From Novispirillum itersonii subsp. itersonii ATCC 12639 (GTDB lineage Bacteria; Pseudomonadota; Alphaproteobacteria; Rhodospirillales; Rhodospirillaceae), in NCBI RefSeq assembly GCF_000381985.1, contig NZ_KB907338.1, positions 372,001-436,000 on the forward strand: DNA of 64,000 nt. The letters are read 5' to 3'. Below are positions 34,658-43,739 of the stretch, piece after piece. The notes beneath the pieces were generated by a model. The model was not told the origin of the DNA and did not search any database. It saw only the letters and a program-made list of their open reading frames with translations. Each line of letters begins with the position of its first letter. Position 1 is the stretch's first letter. The position numbers and the translations under genes are program-made.

Positions 34658-37444
34658 ATGCCGACTTCTGCTCTGCCGCCGTCTTTTCAGCTTCTGATTC
34701 CCGCCGTGCCCGTCGTGGTGACCGGCGCGCGTCAGGCCGTGATCCTGACCCCGGATGGCGAGCTGGAGACCCTGGCCCTGCCCGAGGCCGCCCGCCGTCT
34801 GCGGGGCGAACGGCCAATGGTCTGCCACCTGCCCAACGTGGCGGCGCGGCTGCGGGTGCCGCCGTTTATGGCCTATGATGTGCTGGAGCTGTTCGCTTTT
34901 GTGCGGCCCGCCCAGTTCTGTCTGCCAACCATTGGCGGGCTGGCGGTAGCCTGCGGGCTGGATGCCCCGGTGTCGCCGGAAGACTGTGCCCAGACGCTGG
35001 TGCAGGTGGTGCGCCGCCTGCTGCAGGAGCTGCCGCAGGAAGCCCGCTGGTCGCAGGGCAAGGGGCGCGGCGTCGCCTGGGCGATGACCCGGGGCGGCTG
35101 GCCGTGGGGGCCGTCGGTGCTGGCAGCGTGGGGTGAGCAGGGCGAAATGCCGCACAGCCACCGCGTGCTGTCGGGGATGCGGGTGTGGGAACACCTGCCG
35201 GAATTTTCTGAACACGCGCCGGAAAGCCCGCCCGGCAATGCCCCGGTTGACCCGGCGGAGGCGCGGAGCCGGCTGGGCCAGCTTCTTGGCACCACCGCCG
35301 AAGACCGCCCGCAGCAGGCTGACTTTGCCTCGGCCTGTTCTGCCGCCTTTGCCCCCCGCCATGTCGAGGGCGAGCCGCATGTGGTGCTGGCCGAGGCCGG
35401 GACCGGGGTCGGCAAGACGCTGGGCTATATTGCTCCGGCCAGTGTGTGGGCGGAAAAGAACGAGGGTGCGGTGTGGATTTCCACCTACACCCGCAATCTG
35501 CAACGCCAGCTGGATGCCGAGCTGTCGCGCCTGCACCCCGATCCGGCGGAAAAGGCCCGTAAGGTGGTGGTGCGCAAGGGGCGCGAGAATTATCTGTGCC
35601 TGCTGAATCTGGAAGAGGCGATCAACCGCCTGTCGCACACCCCGGCGCTGGCGGTGCCGCTGGGGCTGATGGCGCGCTGGGCGCTGGCCACCCGCGATGG
35701 CGACATGGTCGGCGGCGATTTTCCCGGCTGGCTGTCTGATCTGGTCGGGCGGGCGCAGACCATCGGCCTGACCGACCGGCGGGGGGAATGTGTGTTCGCC
35801 GCCTGTCCGCATTACACCCGCTGCTACATTGAACGGTCGGTCCGCAAGGCCCGGCGGGCGCGGATCGTGGTCGCCAACCATGCGCTGGCGATGCTGGTGC
35901 TGGCCCACGGGGGCACGCTGGGCGGCGGGGAAGAGGGGCCGCAGATTGCCACCCGCTATGTGTTTGACGAAGGCCACCATCTGTTTGATGCCGCCGACAG
36001 TGCCTTTTCCGCCCATCTGACCGGGCAGGAGGCTGCCGAGCTGCGGCGCTGGCTTCTGGGGTCGGAAGAAACCGGGCGGTCCCGCGCCCGGGGCCTGAAG
36101 CGCCGGGCCGAGGAAGTGCTGGCGGATAACGTTGATGCACTGGATGCGCTGGATGCGGCGCTGGCCGCCGCCCGCTGTCTGCCGGGGCCGGGCTGGCTGA
36201 ACCGCCTGACCGAAGGTGCCCCCAACGGCCCGACCGAGCGGTTTCTGCTGCTGGCACGGCAGCAGGTCTATGCCCGCTCGAAGGATGCGGGCACCCCCTA
36301 TTCGCTGGAAACCGAGACCGCTCACCCGGTGCCCGGCCTGCTGGAAACCGCCGCCGAGCTGGAACACGCGTTTGATGGCCTGCTGGCCCCGGTGCGGGAG
36401 CTGATCCGGGTGATTGGCAAGGTGCTGGATGACGAGGCCGGTGAAAGCGACGGGGCCACCCGCCTGCGGCTGGACAGTCTGGCCCGCAGCCTTGACCGGC
36501 GGGCGGTGCAGCCGCTGCTGGCGTGGCGGTCGATGCTGGAGGCATTGCAGCAGGAGACGCCGGAACAGTATGTCGACTGGTTCGCGGTGGACCGGATCGA
36601 AGGCCGCGACATTGACACCGGCATGCACCGTCACTGGGTGGATCCGACCCGACCGCTGGCCGGGGTGATGGCCGACAGCACCCACGGCGTGGTGGTGGCG
36701 TCAGCCACCCTGCGCGACGGGACCGGCGACCCGGATGCGGACTGGAAGGCGGCTGAAGGCCGCACCGGGGCCAGTCATCTGCCGGTTCCGGCCCTGCGGG
36801 CGGCGATGGCCTCGCCGTTTGATTATCCGGCCCAGACCAAGGTGCTGGTGGTGACGGATGTGCGCAAAGATGACCTTGATCAGGTCGCAGCGGCATACCG
36901 CGAGCTGTTTCTGGCTGCCGGTGGCGGCGGGCTGGGGCTGTTCACCGCGATTTCCCGCCTGCGGGCGGTGCGCGACCGGATTGCCGCGCCGCTGGAGGAT
37001 CAGGGGATTCCGCTGTATGCCCAGCATGTTGACGGCATGGATACCGCAACGCTGGTCGATATTTTCCGCGCTGATCACGATGCCTGTCTTCTGGGCACTG
37101 ATGCCATGCGTGACGGGGTGGATGTACCCGGTCATTCCCTGCGGCTGCTGGTGTTCGACCGTGTGCCGTGGCCGCGCCCCGATATCCTGCACCGGGCCCG
37201 CCGCGAGGCCTTTAATGGCCGCGCCTATGATGACATGCTGACCCGCCTGCGGCTGAAGCAGGCTTTCGGGCGGCTGGTGCGCCGTGCCGGGGATCATGGC
37301 GTGTTTGTGATGCTGGACCCGATGATGCCGACCCGCCTGCACGGGGCGTTCCCGGCCGGGGTTTCCGTGCAGCGGGTGGGGCTGGCGGCGGCGTTGGCGG
37401 AAGTCCGGGGCTTTCTGGGGGATTACGTGCGCGGCAGCCGGTGA
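34658..37444 (+). CDS. ATP-dependent DNA helicase, DinG/XPD-like iron-sulfur family
   Basis: About 928 residues. It is a superfamily 2 helicase with Walker A EAGTGVGKTLGYI (about residue 247) and a DEGHH box (about 437). Between them are four cysteines (ENYLC, RRGEC, AAC, TRC) placed as in the XPD/DinG 4Fe-4S domain. C-terminal motifs V/VI are in LGTDAMRDGVDVPG and LKQAFGRLVRR. The N-terminal 200 residues hold no recognised nuclease motif. A 5'-3' DNA helicase in repair is the family role. ATG at 34646 is an alternative start; neither has a clear ribosome site. Confidence 0.9.
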   Translation: MPTSALPPSFQLLIPAVPVVVTGARQAVILTPDGELETLALPEAARRLRGERPMVCHLPNVAARLRVPPFMAYDVLELFAFVRPAQFCLPTIGGLAVACGLDAPVSPEDCAQTLVQVVRRLLQELPQEARWSQGKGRGVAWAMTRGGWPWGPSVLAAWGEQGEMPHSHRVLSGMRVWEHLPEFSEHAPESPPGNAPVDPAEARSRLGQLLGTTAEDRPQQADFASACSAAFAPRHVEGEPHVVLAEAGTGVGKTLGYIAPASVWAEKNEGAVWISTYTRNLQRQLDAELSRLHPDPAEKARKVVVRKGRENYLCLLNLEEAINRLSHTPALAVPLGLMARWALATRDGDMVGGDFPGWLSDLVGRAQTIGLTDRRGECVFAACPHYTRCYIERSVRKARRARIVVANHALAMLVLAHGGTLGGGEEGPQIATRYVFDEGHHLFDAADSAFSAHLTGQEAAELRRWLLGSEETGRSRARGLKRRAEEVLADNVDALDALDAALAAARCLPGPGWLNRLTEGAPNGPTERFLLLARQQVYARSKDAGTPYSLETETAHPVPGLLETAAELEHAFDGLLAPVRELIRVIGKVLDDEAGESDGATRLRLDSLARSLDRRAVQPLLAWRSMLEALQQETPEQYVDWFAVDRIEGRDIDTGMHRHWVDPTRPLAGVMADSTHGVVVASATLRDGTGDPDADWKAAEGRTGASHLPVPALRAAMASPFDYPAQTKVLVVTDVRKDDLDQVAAAYRELFLAAGGGGLGLFTAISRLRAVRDRIAAPLEDQGIPLYAQHVDGMDTATLVDIFRADHDACLLGTDAMRDGVDVPGHSLRLLVFDRVPWPRPDILHRARREAFNGRAYDDMLTRLRLKQAFGRLVRRAGDHGVFVMLDPMMPTRLHGAFPAGVSVQRVGLAAALAEVRGFLGDYVRGSR

Positions 37445-37493
37445 AGGGGGGCAGGGATGCCCGCCCCTGTCACAGGCCCGGCCTGCTCAGGGG

Positions 37494-37865
37494 TCAGGCT
37501 TCACCCAGAAAGGACTGGACCGTCTGCAGGAAGGATGCCACCGAGATCGGCTTGGCGATGTAACCGTCGCAGCCACCGTCCCGGATTTTTTCCTCGTCGC
37601 CCTTCATCGCAAAGGCGGTGACGGCCAGCACCGGGATGTGCCGTATCTCGGGATCTGCCTTGATCATCCGGGTGATTTCGAGGCCGGAGATTTCCGGCAG
37701 CTGAATATCCATCAGCACCAGATCGGGCTTGTGATCGCGCACCAGACGCAGGCCATCCATCCCGTCCTTGCTTTGCAGCGTCTGATAGCCGCTGGCTTCC
37801 AGAAGGTCGCGGAACAGCTTCAGATTCAGGTCGTTGTCTTCGACAATCAGAACGGTCTTGGCCAT
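37494..37865 (-). CDS. divK: Single-domain response regulator DivK
   Basis: Phospho-signalling protein of the alphaproteobacterial cell-cycle network. 123 residues, one receiver domain: acidic pocket VEDNDLN, phospho-acceptor Asp53 in [10 protein letters not shown], and switch lysine in YIAKPIS. The diagnostic DivK stretches ([21 protein letters not shown], in part) match closely. In Caulobacter DivK steers DivJ/PleC and DivL-CckA; no partner kinases are in the window, and pleD does not follow it here as it does in some relatives. Confidence 0.92.
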   Translation of the reverse strand: MAKTVLIVEDNDLNLKLFRDLLEASGYQTLQSKDGMDGLRLVRDHKPDLVLMDIQLPEISGLEITRMIKADPEIRHIPVLAVTAFAMKGDEEKIRDGGCDGYIAKPISVASFLQTVQSFLGEA

Positions 37866-37978
37866 GGGCAGGGTACGGCTCCGTCCGCAGGGGAAGGGGA
37901 GGGCCGGGGTTTACCCGGCGGGATGGTCAGCATAGGGGATTTTACCACTGCCGCAAAGCGGGAAGGTGCTTATCAATT

Positions 37979-38031
37979 TCCGGTTGATTTTTATCCGGTT
38001 GATCTGGCCCCGTTTATTTTGGCCCCGTTTA
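37979..38031 (+). repeat. Two adjacent 15-bp-period duplications
   Basis: TCCGGTTGAT occurs at 37979 and 37994; GGCCCCGTTTA occurs at 38006 and 38021. Both pairs have a 15-base period and sit in the spacer between the divK start and the end of the DUF423 gene. Confidence 0.75.
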
Positions 38032-38037
38032 CTCTGG

Positions 38038-38415
38038 TCAGGCGCGGTGCCGCGCCGTCAGCGCCCCGGCGATCCCCAGAAGCAGCCAGCCGGTGATCAG
38101 CCCGGTGCCGCCGACCGGGGCCAGTGCGGCACTGCCCAGCACCCCGAACGCCAGCCCGTACAGCGTTCCGCAGAACAGCAGCATCCCCACCGCAAACAGG
38201 GCAGCGGCCCCGTGCAGCAGCCGCGACGGCTTCCAGTGCAGCAGGGCGGCGGTCACCGCCAGCGCCACCGCGTGCAGGCCCTGCTGCTGGGTCGCCTTGT
38301 CCATCAGGCTGAGGATGTACTCGCCTGACCCGGCCATCCCGTGCGAGGCGTAGGCCGCCAGCGCCACCGAAAGGGCCCCGTTCAGGCCAGCCCAGAGAAA
38401 CCAGAAAGAGGTCAT
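38038..38415 (-). CDS. DUF423 family membrane protein
   Basis: 125 residues with four membrane helices. The pattern WAGLNGALSVALAAYASHGM, then a loop with TQQQGLHAVAL, then GMLLFCGTLYG and APVGGTGLITGW is the DUF423 (YgdD/YwdK) signature. These are small inner-membrane proteins of unknown function. The ATG at 38415 fits the family N terminus. The gene lies about 50 bases downstream of the NAD kinase stop on the same strand and may be read with it. Confidence 0.88.
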   Translation of the reverse strand: MTSFWFLWAGLNGALSVALAAYASHGMAGSGEYILSLMDKATQQQGLHAVALAVTAALLHWKPSRLLHGAAALFAVGMLLFCGTLYGLAFGVLGSAALAPVGGTGLITGWLLLGIAGALTARHRA

Positions 38416-38466
38416 GGTACGTGTCCTTATGCAGGCCGGTCCGCCGTTTCAGGCACGGGCCACGGA

Positions 38467-39234
38467 TCAGCCGTTAAACTGTTCTGACAGAATCCGCTCT
38501 TCCAGATTATGTTCCGGGTCAAACAGCAGGCGCAGGGTGACGGTGCGGTCTTCCGTCACCTCCACCCGGGTCACATTGCGCACTTCGGTGTAATCCGCCA
38601 CTGCCGAGACCGGGCGCTTTTCGCCTTCCAGCACCTCGAAATCCAGTTTCGCGGTATGCGGCAGGATTGCCCCGCGCCAGCGCCGGGGACGGAAGGCTGA
38701 GATCGGGGTCAGCGCCATCACGTTCGACCCCATCGGCAGGATCGGGCCGTGCGCCGACAGGTTATAGGCGGTTGATCCGGCGGCGGAACACACCAGCGCC
38801 CCGTCGCAGATCAGCTCTGCCATGCGGGTGCGGCCATCAACGCGGATCTTCAGCTTGGCAGCCTGACGGGTCTGGCGCAGCATCGACACTTCGTTGATTG
38901 CCAGCGCGATGATGCTGTCGCCGGTGCTGGTGGTCGCCTGCATCCGCAGCGGGTGCAGGGTGACGGCCTGTGCCCGGGCCAGACGGCGCGGCAGATCATC
39001 TTCGAGGTAGGTGTTCAGCAGAAAGCCGACCGTCCCCCGGTTCATGCCGTAGATCGGCTTATCGAGGATCATGTGGCGGTGCAGCGTTTCCAGCATAAAG
39101 CCGTCTCCGCCCAGGGCCACAATCACGTCGGCCCGTTCCGCCGGGGTATGCCCGTAGCGGTGCCGCAGCTTGGTCAGGGCTTCCTGCGCCGTCGGGGTAT
39201 CGGCGGCGGTGAAGCAGATGTTCTCGGGGTCCAT
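38467..39234 (-). CDS. nadK: NAD kinase
   Basis: Phosphorylates NAD to NADP. 255 residues, the short alphaproteobacterial form. It has the GGDG motif ([16 protein letters not shown]), the [10 protein letters not shown] segment and the conserved [17 protein letters not shown] motif that positions NAD. It starts at the ATG at 39234. On the same strand as the DUF423 gene downstream. Confidence 0.95.
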   Translation of the reverse strand: MDPENICFTAADTPTAQEALTKLRHRYGHTPAERADVIVALGGDGFMLETLHRHMILDKPIYGMNRGTVGFLLNTYLEDDLPRRLARAQAVTLHPLRMQATTSTGDSIIALAINEVSMLRQTRQAAKLKIRVDGRTRMAELICDGALVCSAAGSTAYNLSAHGPILPMGSNVMALTPISAFRPRRWRGAILPHTAKLDFEVLEGEKRPVSAVADYTEVRNVTRVEVTEDRTVTLRLLFDPEHNLEERILSEQFNG

Positions 39235-39306
39235 GACACCGCACGTTGAAGACTGAACTTGGCGCGGAGTATAGAGCGGGTTGTTCTGTCTCCGATAGGG
39301 GTTTTC

Positions 39307-40239
39307 TCAGGGCTGGGCCCCGCCGTGAGCGGGCAGGGGGCCGCCGGGGTCGGGCAGCAGGGCCAGCAGACGGGCGGCGGCGGCTGACGGCGTATCCTGC
39401 CGCCACAGCGCATAGGTGGTCAGGGTGATGGGAAAACCGGGCAGGGGGCGCAGCACCACCCCGTCGGGAACCCCCCAGCGGGTTGCCCCGGCGTGCACCA
39501 GCGCACAGCCGAGGCCAGCGGCAACCAGCGACAGCGCGGTCGGTACATCCGCCGTTTCATACCGGATGTCGGGCCGGAAGCCCCAGTCGCGGCAGGCGTC
39601 AATGAACTGACGGCGGAAGGCCGGATTCAGGGCACGGTCCAGTGCGATCCACGGCTGGCCGTCAAGGTCAGCCGCCACCGGCACCGCCGGGAGTGCGCCG
39701 GGATGACCGGCGGGCAGGGCCAGCCGGATCGGGTCCGTTCCCAGCAGCCGGTGGGCGAAGCCGGGGCCATCGGGCAGACTGTGGACCAGCCCGAGGTCAA
39801 GTTCCCCCCGTTCCAGCGCCGTCGCCTGTTCGTGTGACCGCAGGAGCCGCAGCCGTACCGCACCGCTGCCGCCGGTCAGGGTCTGCCACTGCCGCAGGGC
39901 ATCGGGCAGCAGGCCGCTGTGCAGTGCCGCCTGCACATAGCCGACCGTCAGCGGCAGATCGTCCCCGCGTTTCAGACGGGTGGCTGCGGCGGCAAGCCGG
40001 TCCGCCTGCTCCAGCAGGGCGCGGGCCTGTGGCAGAAACTGGCGTCCTTCCGCCGTCAGGATCAGCCGTTTACGCACCCGGTGAAACAGCGCAAAGCCGA
40101 GATCAGCCTCCAGCCGCTGCAACTGGCGGCTTAACGGCGACTGGGTAATGTGCAGGCGGGCGGCGGCACGGCCGACCGTGGCTTCCTCGGCAGTCACCGT
40201 AAAGGCGCGCAGCAGGGTCAGATCCGGGGGGGATGGCAT
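39307..40239 (-). CDS. LysR-family transcriptional regulator
   Basis: 310 residues: N-terminal LysR helix-turn-helix (VGRAAARLHITQSPLSRQL, about residues 22-41) and a two-lobed effector-binding domain with the usual LTVGYVQAALHSGLLPDAL hinge start. It is transcribed away from the SRPBCC gene at 40364, so that gene is the likely target. The spacer contains CAGTCC (40244) and GGACTG (40286) as distant inverted half-sites. Effector unknown. Confidence 0.92.
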   Translation of the reverse strand: MPSPPDLTLLRAFTVTAEEATVGRAAARLHITQSPLSRQLQRLEADLGFALFHRVRKRLILTAEGRQFLPQARALLEQADRLAAAATRLKRGDDLPLTVGYVQAALHSGLLPDALRQWQTLTGGSGAVRLRLLRSHEQATALERGELDLGLVHSLPDGPGFAHRLLGTDPIRLALPAGHPGALPAVPVAADLDGQPWIALDRALNPAFRRQFIDACRDWGFRPDIRYETADVPTALSLVAAGLGCALVHAGATRWGVPDGVVLRPLPGFPITLTTYALWRQDTPSAAAARLLALLPDPGGPLPAHGGAQP

Positions 40240-40363
40240 AGATCAGTCCTTACCGGTCTTAAAATGGTCAGAAACAGACTTGGACGGACTGAACCCTAGC
40301 GGGGCAGAGTGGCGCTGTCGAGGCCTCCGCCCCGGGGGCACTGAAACCGGAAGGGAAAGTCTG

Positions 40364-40783
40364 ATGATCCGCGTTCATACCTGCCTGCCCCTGCCGATTC
40401 CTGCCGCAGATGTCTGGCAGCGGATCGGCGGGTTTTCCGCCCTTGCCGACTGGCACCCCGGCGTTCTGTCCAGCCCGCTGCTGCCCGGTGATCCGGCCCG
40501 GCGGCGGGTGACGCTGGCCGACGGGGCGGAGATTATAGAACACTGCACCGCCCGGGATGAGGCCGCCCGCAGCTATCACTATACCCTCGTCAGCGGCCCG
40601 CTGCCGGTGCAGGACTATTCGGCGGCCCTGACGGTGCGGGAGACCGGGGTGTTTGACTGCCGGGTAGACTGGAGCGCCGGATTCCGCCCGCAGGCCGGGG
40701 TCGACGGCGCGGCGCTGGCGGATCGGCTGTGCGGGGTGTTTTCCGCCGGGCTGTGTGGGGCTGCGGCGTTTCTGCGGCGCTGA
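40364..40783 (+). CDS. SRPBCC (START-like) family protein
   Basis: 139 residues. The WQRIGGFSALADWHPGV N-terminal helix and strand, GAEIIEHC and the YHYTLVSGPLPVQDYSA strand match the polyketide-cyclase/SRPBCC ligand-binding fold; the C-terminal helix closes the cavity. It probably binds a hydrophobic small molecule. A GGAAGGGAAAG ribosome site precedes the ATG at 40364. Divergent from the LysR regulator. Confidence 0.8.
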   Translation: MIRVHTCLPLPIPAADVWQRIGGFSALADWHPGVLSSPLLPGDPARRRVTLADGAEIIEHCTARDEAARSYHYTLVSGPLPVQDYSAALTVRETGVFDCRVDWSAGFRPQAGVDGAALADRLCGVFSAGLCGAAAFLRR

Positions 40784-40843
40784 GGGTGTCTCTGCATCCG
40801 CTGTTTCTCTGTGCGGAGTGTGCGGGAAAAAGCACCGGTTTCC

Positions 40844-40855
40844 CCTCTTAAGAGG
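40844..40855. promoter_or_regulatory. 12-bp perfect palindrome upstream of the outer-membrane protein gene
   Basis: CCTCTTAAGAGG lies about 140 bases before the beta-barrel protein start, in a 213-bp spacer that is otherwise featureless. A regulator site is possible; nothing identifies the protein. Confidence 0.3.
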
Positions 40856-40996
40856 CTGGACAGGGACCGGGGCTGTGTTACTCAGATATTCTGTATGTGG
40901 GGTGATGATTTCCGTACCGGCCCGTGCCGGGGTGGGATTGTGGATGAACTGGGCCTGCCGCCTGCCTGCGGCGGGTGTGGAGAGAGAGTTTTAACC

Positions 40997-41776
40997 ATGA
41001 AGAAGCTGACTGTTCTGGCCGCGCTGCTGCCGGTGCTTGCTTTTGCCGCTCCGGCGGTTGCCGGGGATGCCCCGGCGGTTTCGGCCCCCAACGTCAAGGC
41101 TGACCTGAGCGCCGGTGCCCTGTCCGGTGGCCCGGCGGTGGTGGCGGGGGCTACCGCGACCGTGCCGATGGGCCATGATTTCGGGTTCCAGATGGATGCC
41201 GCCTTCGGCAACGCCGACCGCGACAACCGGGGCGGTCTGGCCGGTCACGCCTTTTACCGTGACCCGGAAAGCATGCTGCTGGGCGTGACCGGGATGTGGT
41301 CAAAGCTGAACGGCCCGCATGAAGATGCCGAGACGGTGATCTACCGCTACGGTGTGGAAAGCGAATTCTATCTCGGCAACTTCTCGGTCCTGCCGTCCGC
41401 CGGGGTGCAGAACTCCCACGGTGACAGCACCGGTTATGCCTCGGTCGGCGGCATTTATTATGCCACCCCCAACGTGGCGCTGGCGTCCTCCGTCGGTGGG
41501 GCGTCGAACATCCGTTATGTGCAGCTGGGCAGCGAGTTCCGCCTGCAGGATGACAGCAACATTTCCTACCTCGTTGATACCGGCATGAGCAATCAGGGGC
41601 CGGGCTATGTGATGGTCGGCGTGCGCTTCTCCTTCGGTGCGCCGTCGCGCAGCATTCAGGAACGCGACCGCTACGACGATCCGGGTAACATCGTCACCTA
41701 TATGAACACCACCGCCAGTAACGTGATCACCTCGCCGAGCGTGCATAACGGCACCCCGGCCCCGGCCCCGATTTAA
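40997..41776 (+). CDS. Secreted, probable outer-membrane beta-barrel protein
   Basis: About 259 residues. A clear signal peptide (MKKLTVLAALLPVLAFAAPAVAG, cleavage after AVA) is followed by alternating amphipathic strands such as GFQMDAAFG, YRYGVESEFYLGNFSVLP, IRYVQLGSEFRLQ and GYVMVGVRFSFG, then a soluble Pro-rich tail. The strand pattern suggests a small barrel or periplasmic beta protein; no family is recognised. A GGAGAGAGAG ribosome site precedes the ATG at 40997, and a good terminator follows, so the gene stands alone. Confidence 0.7.
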   Translation: MKKLTVLAALLPVLAFAAPAVAGDAPAVSAPNVKADLSAGALSGGPAVVAGATATVPMGHDFGFQMDAAFGNADRDNRGGLAGHAFYRDPESMLLGVTGMWSKLNGPHEDAETVIYRYGVESEFYLGNFSVLPSAGVQNSHGDSTGYASVGGIYYATPNVALASSVGGASNIRYVQLGSEFRLQDDSNISYLVDTGMSNQGPGYVMVGVRFSFGAPSRSIQERDRYDDPGNIVTYMNTTASNVITSPSVHNGTPAPAPI

Positions 41777-41784
41777 GGTCTGTT

Positions 41785-41823
41785 AAAAACCCCCGCCCGG
41801 GGAACCGGGTGGGGGGTTTTCTT
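41785..41823 (+). terminator. Rho-independent terminator
   Basis: AAAACCCCCGCCCGG-GGAA-CCGGGTGGGGGGTTTT: a long stem with one G-T-type bulge and a T run. It ends the beta-barrel gene, and the flanking A run lets it also serve moaA on the minus strand. Confidence 0.85.
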
Positions 41824-41846
41824 AGGGTCCGGCTGCCGGAACAGGG

Positions 41847-42824
41847 TCAGCCGCCGGTGACGCTCATGTGGCGGGCGACGGCAGGGCGGTTCAGGCGGTC
41901 TTCGAAAAAGTCGTGGCCTTTCGGCTTGCGGCCAATGGCCTCGGCGATCGCCTCCGGCAGGCGGGTGGGGTCGCTGCGCAGCACCCTGCGCAGGTCGGCG
42001 CTGTCATCCTGCCCCAGACACATATACAGCATGCCGGTGCAGGTCAGCCGCACCCGGTTGCAGGATTCGCAGAAATTGTGCGTCAGCGGGGTGATAAAGC
42101 CGATCCGCTGCCCGGTTTCCGCCACCGTCACATACCGGGCCGGGCCGCCGGTCTGATAGAGGCTGTCGGTCAGGGTCCAGCGGCTTTCCAGATCGCGGCG
42201 CACGGCGGTCAGCGGCAGATAGCTGTCAGGGCGGCCGTCAACGCTGCCCATCGGCATGGTTTCGATGAAGGTCAGGTCAAACCCTTCCTCGCCGCACCAG
42301 CGCACCAGCGTGTCGAATTCATCATCATTAAAGCCGCGCAGGGCGACGGTGTTAATTTTCACCGCCAGCCCGGCGGCCTGTGCCGCTTTCAGCCCCTTAT
42401 GCACGGCGTCGATATCGCCCCAGCGGGTGATGGTGCGGAACCGGTCGGGGCGCAGGGTATCGAGCGAGACGTTGATCCGCCTCAGGCCACAGTCCGCCAG
42501 CTCGGCGGCGAAGCGGGCCAGCTGGGTGCCGTTGGTGGTCAGCGTCAGTTCCTGCAGGCCGCCGCCGTTCAGGCGGTTGCCCAGCGCACGGAACAGGGTC
42601 ATGACGTTTTTACGCACCAGTGGCTCGCCGCCGGTGATGCGCAGCTTTTCCACTCCGGCGTCGATAAAGGCCCCGCAGACCTGCTCCAGCTCTTCCAGCG
42701 ACAGCAGGTCGGCCTTGGGCAGAAAGGTCATCTCCTCGGCCATGCAGTAGGTACAGCGCAGGTCGCAGCGGTCCGTCACGGAGACGCGCAGATAGGTGAC
42801 TTTGCGGCCAAAGGGATCAATCAC
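41847..42824 (-). CDS. moaA: GTP 3',8-cyclase (molybdenum cofactor biosynthesis)
   Basis: First step of molybdenum cofactor synthesis from GTP. 325 residues with the radical SAM motif ([16 protein letters not shown], about residues 16-31), the GGEPL motif, the second cluster cysteines ([15 protein letters not shown]), and the essential C-terminal Gly-Gly (SVTGG). All catalytic elements are intact. No other moa/moe gene is in the window. A structured leader lies just upstream. Confidence 0.97.
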   Translation of the reverse strand: MIDPFGRKVTYLRVSVTDRCDLRCTYCMAEEMTFLPKADLLSLEELEQVCGAFIDAGVEKLRITGGEPLVRKNVMTLFRALGNRLNGGGLQELTLTTNGTQLARFAAELADCGLRRINVSLDTLRPDRFRTITRWGDIDAVHKGLKAAQAAGLAVKINTVALRGFNDDEFDTLVRWCGEEGFDLTFIETMPMGSVDGRPDSYLPLTAVRRDLESRWTLTDSLYQTGGPARYVTVAETGQRIGFITPLTHNFCESCNRVRLTCTGMLYMCLGQDDSADLRRVLRSDPTRLPEAIAEAIGRKPKGHDFFEDRLNRPAVARHMSVTGG

Positions 42825-42853
42825 GCGCCAGAACTCCGCCGGATGAGGACATA

Positions 42854-42888
42854 CGGAACCGTAACTCTTAAGCGTAAGGAGGGTTCCG
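42854..42888 (-). promoter_or_regulatory. Inverted repeat in the moaA leader
   Basis: CGGAACC and GGTTCCG are separated by 21 bases. Between them is a second, imperfect palindrome around CTTAAG (ACTCTTAAGCGT). It sits 30-65 bases before the moaA start. It may be an operator, a leader-RNA structure, or the terminator of the upstream YkgJ-type gene; a T tract is lacking. Confidence 0.35.
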
Positions 42889-42938
42889 CATTACCGCAAG
42901 ACCCTGCCGGAAGACAGGGGGCCGCGCCTTAACCGGAA

Positions 42939-43691
42939 TCAAGCCGGAACAAAAGGTTCCAGCGCCCGCAGGGTGGAGGCATAATACGTGTGGAAGCGCC
43001 GGTGTTCCGGTGTTTCTGCGGTCAGGGCCGCCATGGCGCGCAGCACCGGCACCTGTTGCCGGGCAAAGGCGGCGGTGTCGCCGCCCAGACGCGGCAGGAT
43101 GCCGGTAAAGGCCAGCGCCAGACGCCCGCCGCCGGGGCGCTTGCCCAGCACCTCCAGATCCCGCACCAGCGGGGCGGACTGTGACACCAGCCGGGTGGCA
43201 TAGGCGCGGATGGTGTCAGCCTGCTGTTCCAGACGCTGCCGTTCAGTATCGAAGTCGGCCCGGTCGAGAACCACCCCGCCGTCGTAAACTGCCGGAGCCG
43301 TGCGGGAAATGTCGCACTGCCAGCCGGGGCGCGGCAGCAGGAACGGGGCCTGATCGGCTTCTTCCCGCCCGGCATAGAACGGCATGGTCCGGCAGCGCTG
43401 CGGCTTGGCGCTGTGGATGCCGCACAGGCCATCGGGCGTCAGCTCCGGGCAGGGGGTGGTCTCCGGCAGCCAGGCGACGGCGGTAATTTCCACCGGCAGC
43501 GCTTTCTTCCGCCCGATGGTCACGCTGGCCCCCAGCCGGGCCACCAGCCCGGCGGACCGGCTGCCGGGGGGCACCACGGTCCACAGCATGGCCAGCGGAA
43601 GCCGCCCGGCGTGCTCCAGCGCTTCGTCCAGCAGCAGGGGCAGCAGGCCGTGGCAGCATTTACCGCAGGCGGTGCATTGAAAATGATGAAT
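42939..43691 (-). CDS. YkgJ-type zinc/iron-chelating cysteine-cluster protein with apparent ATT start
   Basis: About 250 residues. The diagnostic N-terminal cluster is CTACGKCC, preceded by HHFQ and followed by HGLLPLLLDE. Further on, TTPCPELTPDGLCGIHSAKP and RCRTMPFYAG supply the remaining family cysteines. Between the cluster and the in-frame stop upstream there is no ATG, GTG or TTG. The only plausible initiator is ATT at 43691, eight bases after a GGAAAGG ribosome site. Starting at the first ATG (43589) would remove the cluster. The family binds metal through the cysteines; function unknown. A sequencing frameshift is the alternative. Confidence 0.75.
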   Translation of the reverse strand: MHHFQCTACGKCCHGLLPLLLDEALEHAGRLPLAMLWTVVPPGSRSAGLVARLGASVTIGRKKALPVEITAVAWLPETTPCPELTPDGLCGIHSAKPQRCRTMPFYAGREEADQAPFLLPRPGWQCDISRTAPAVYDGGVVLDRADFDTERQRLEQQADTIRAYATRLVSQSAPLVRDLEVLGKRPGGGRLALAFTGILPRLGGDTAAFARQQVPVLRAMAALTAETPEHRRFHTYYASTLRALEPFVPA

Positions 43692-43739
43692 TTTTCAGAC
43701 CTTTCCGCCAGAGGGCCCGGCGTTTCGCCTCAGGCGGTT

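Noticed and set aside
34517-36685. Long open frame opposite the helicase gene
   Set aside because: Antisense shadow of a gene with all helicase motifs.
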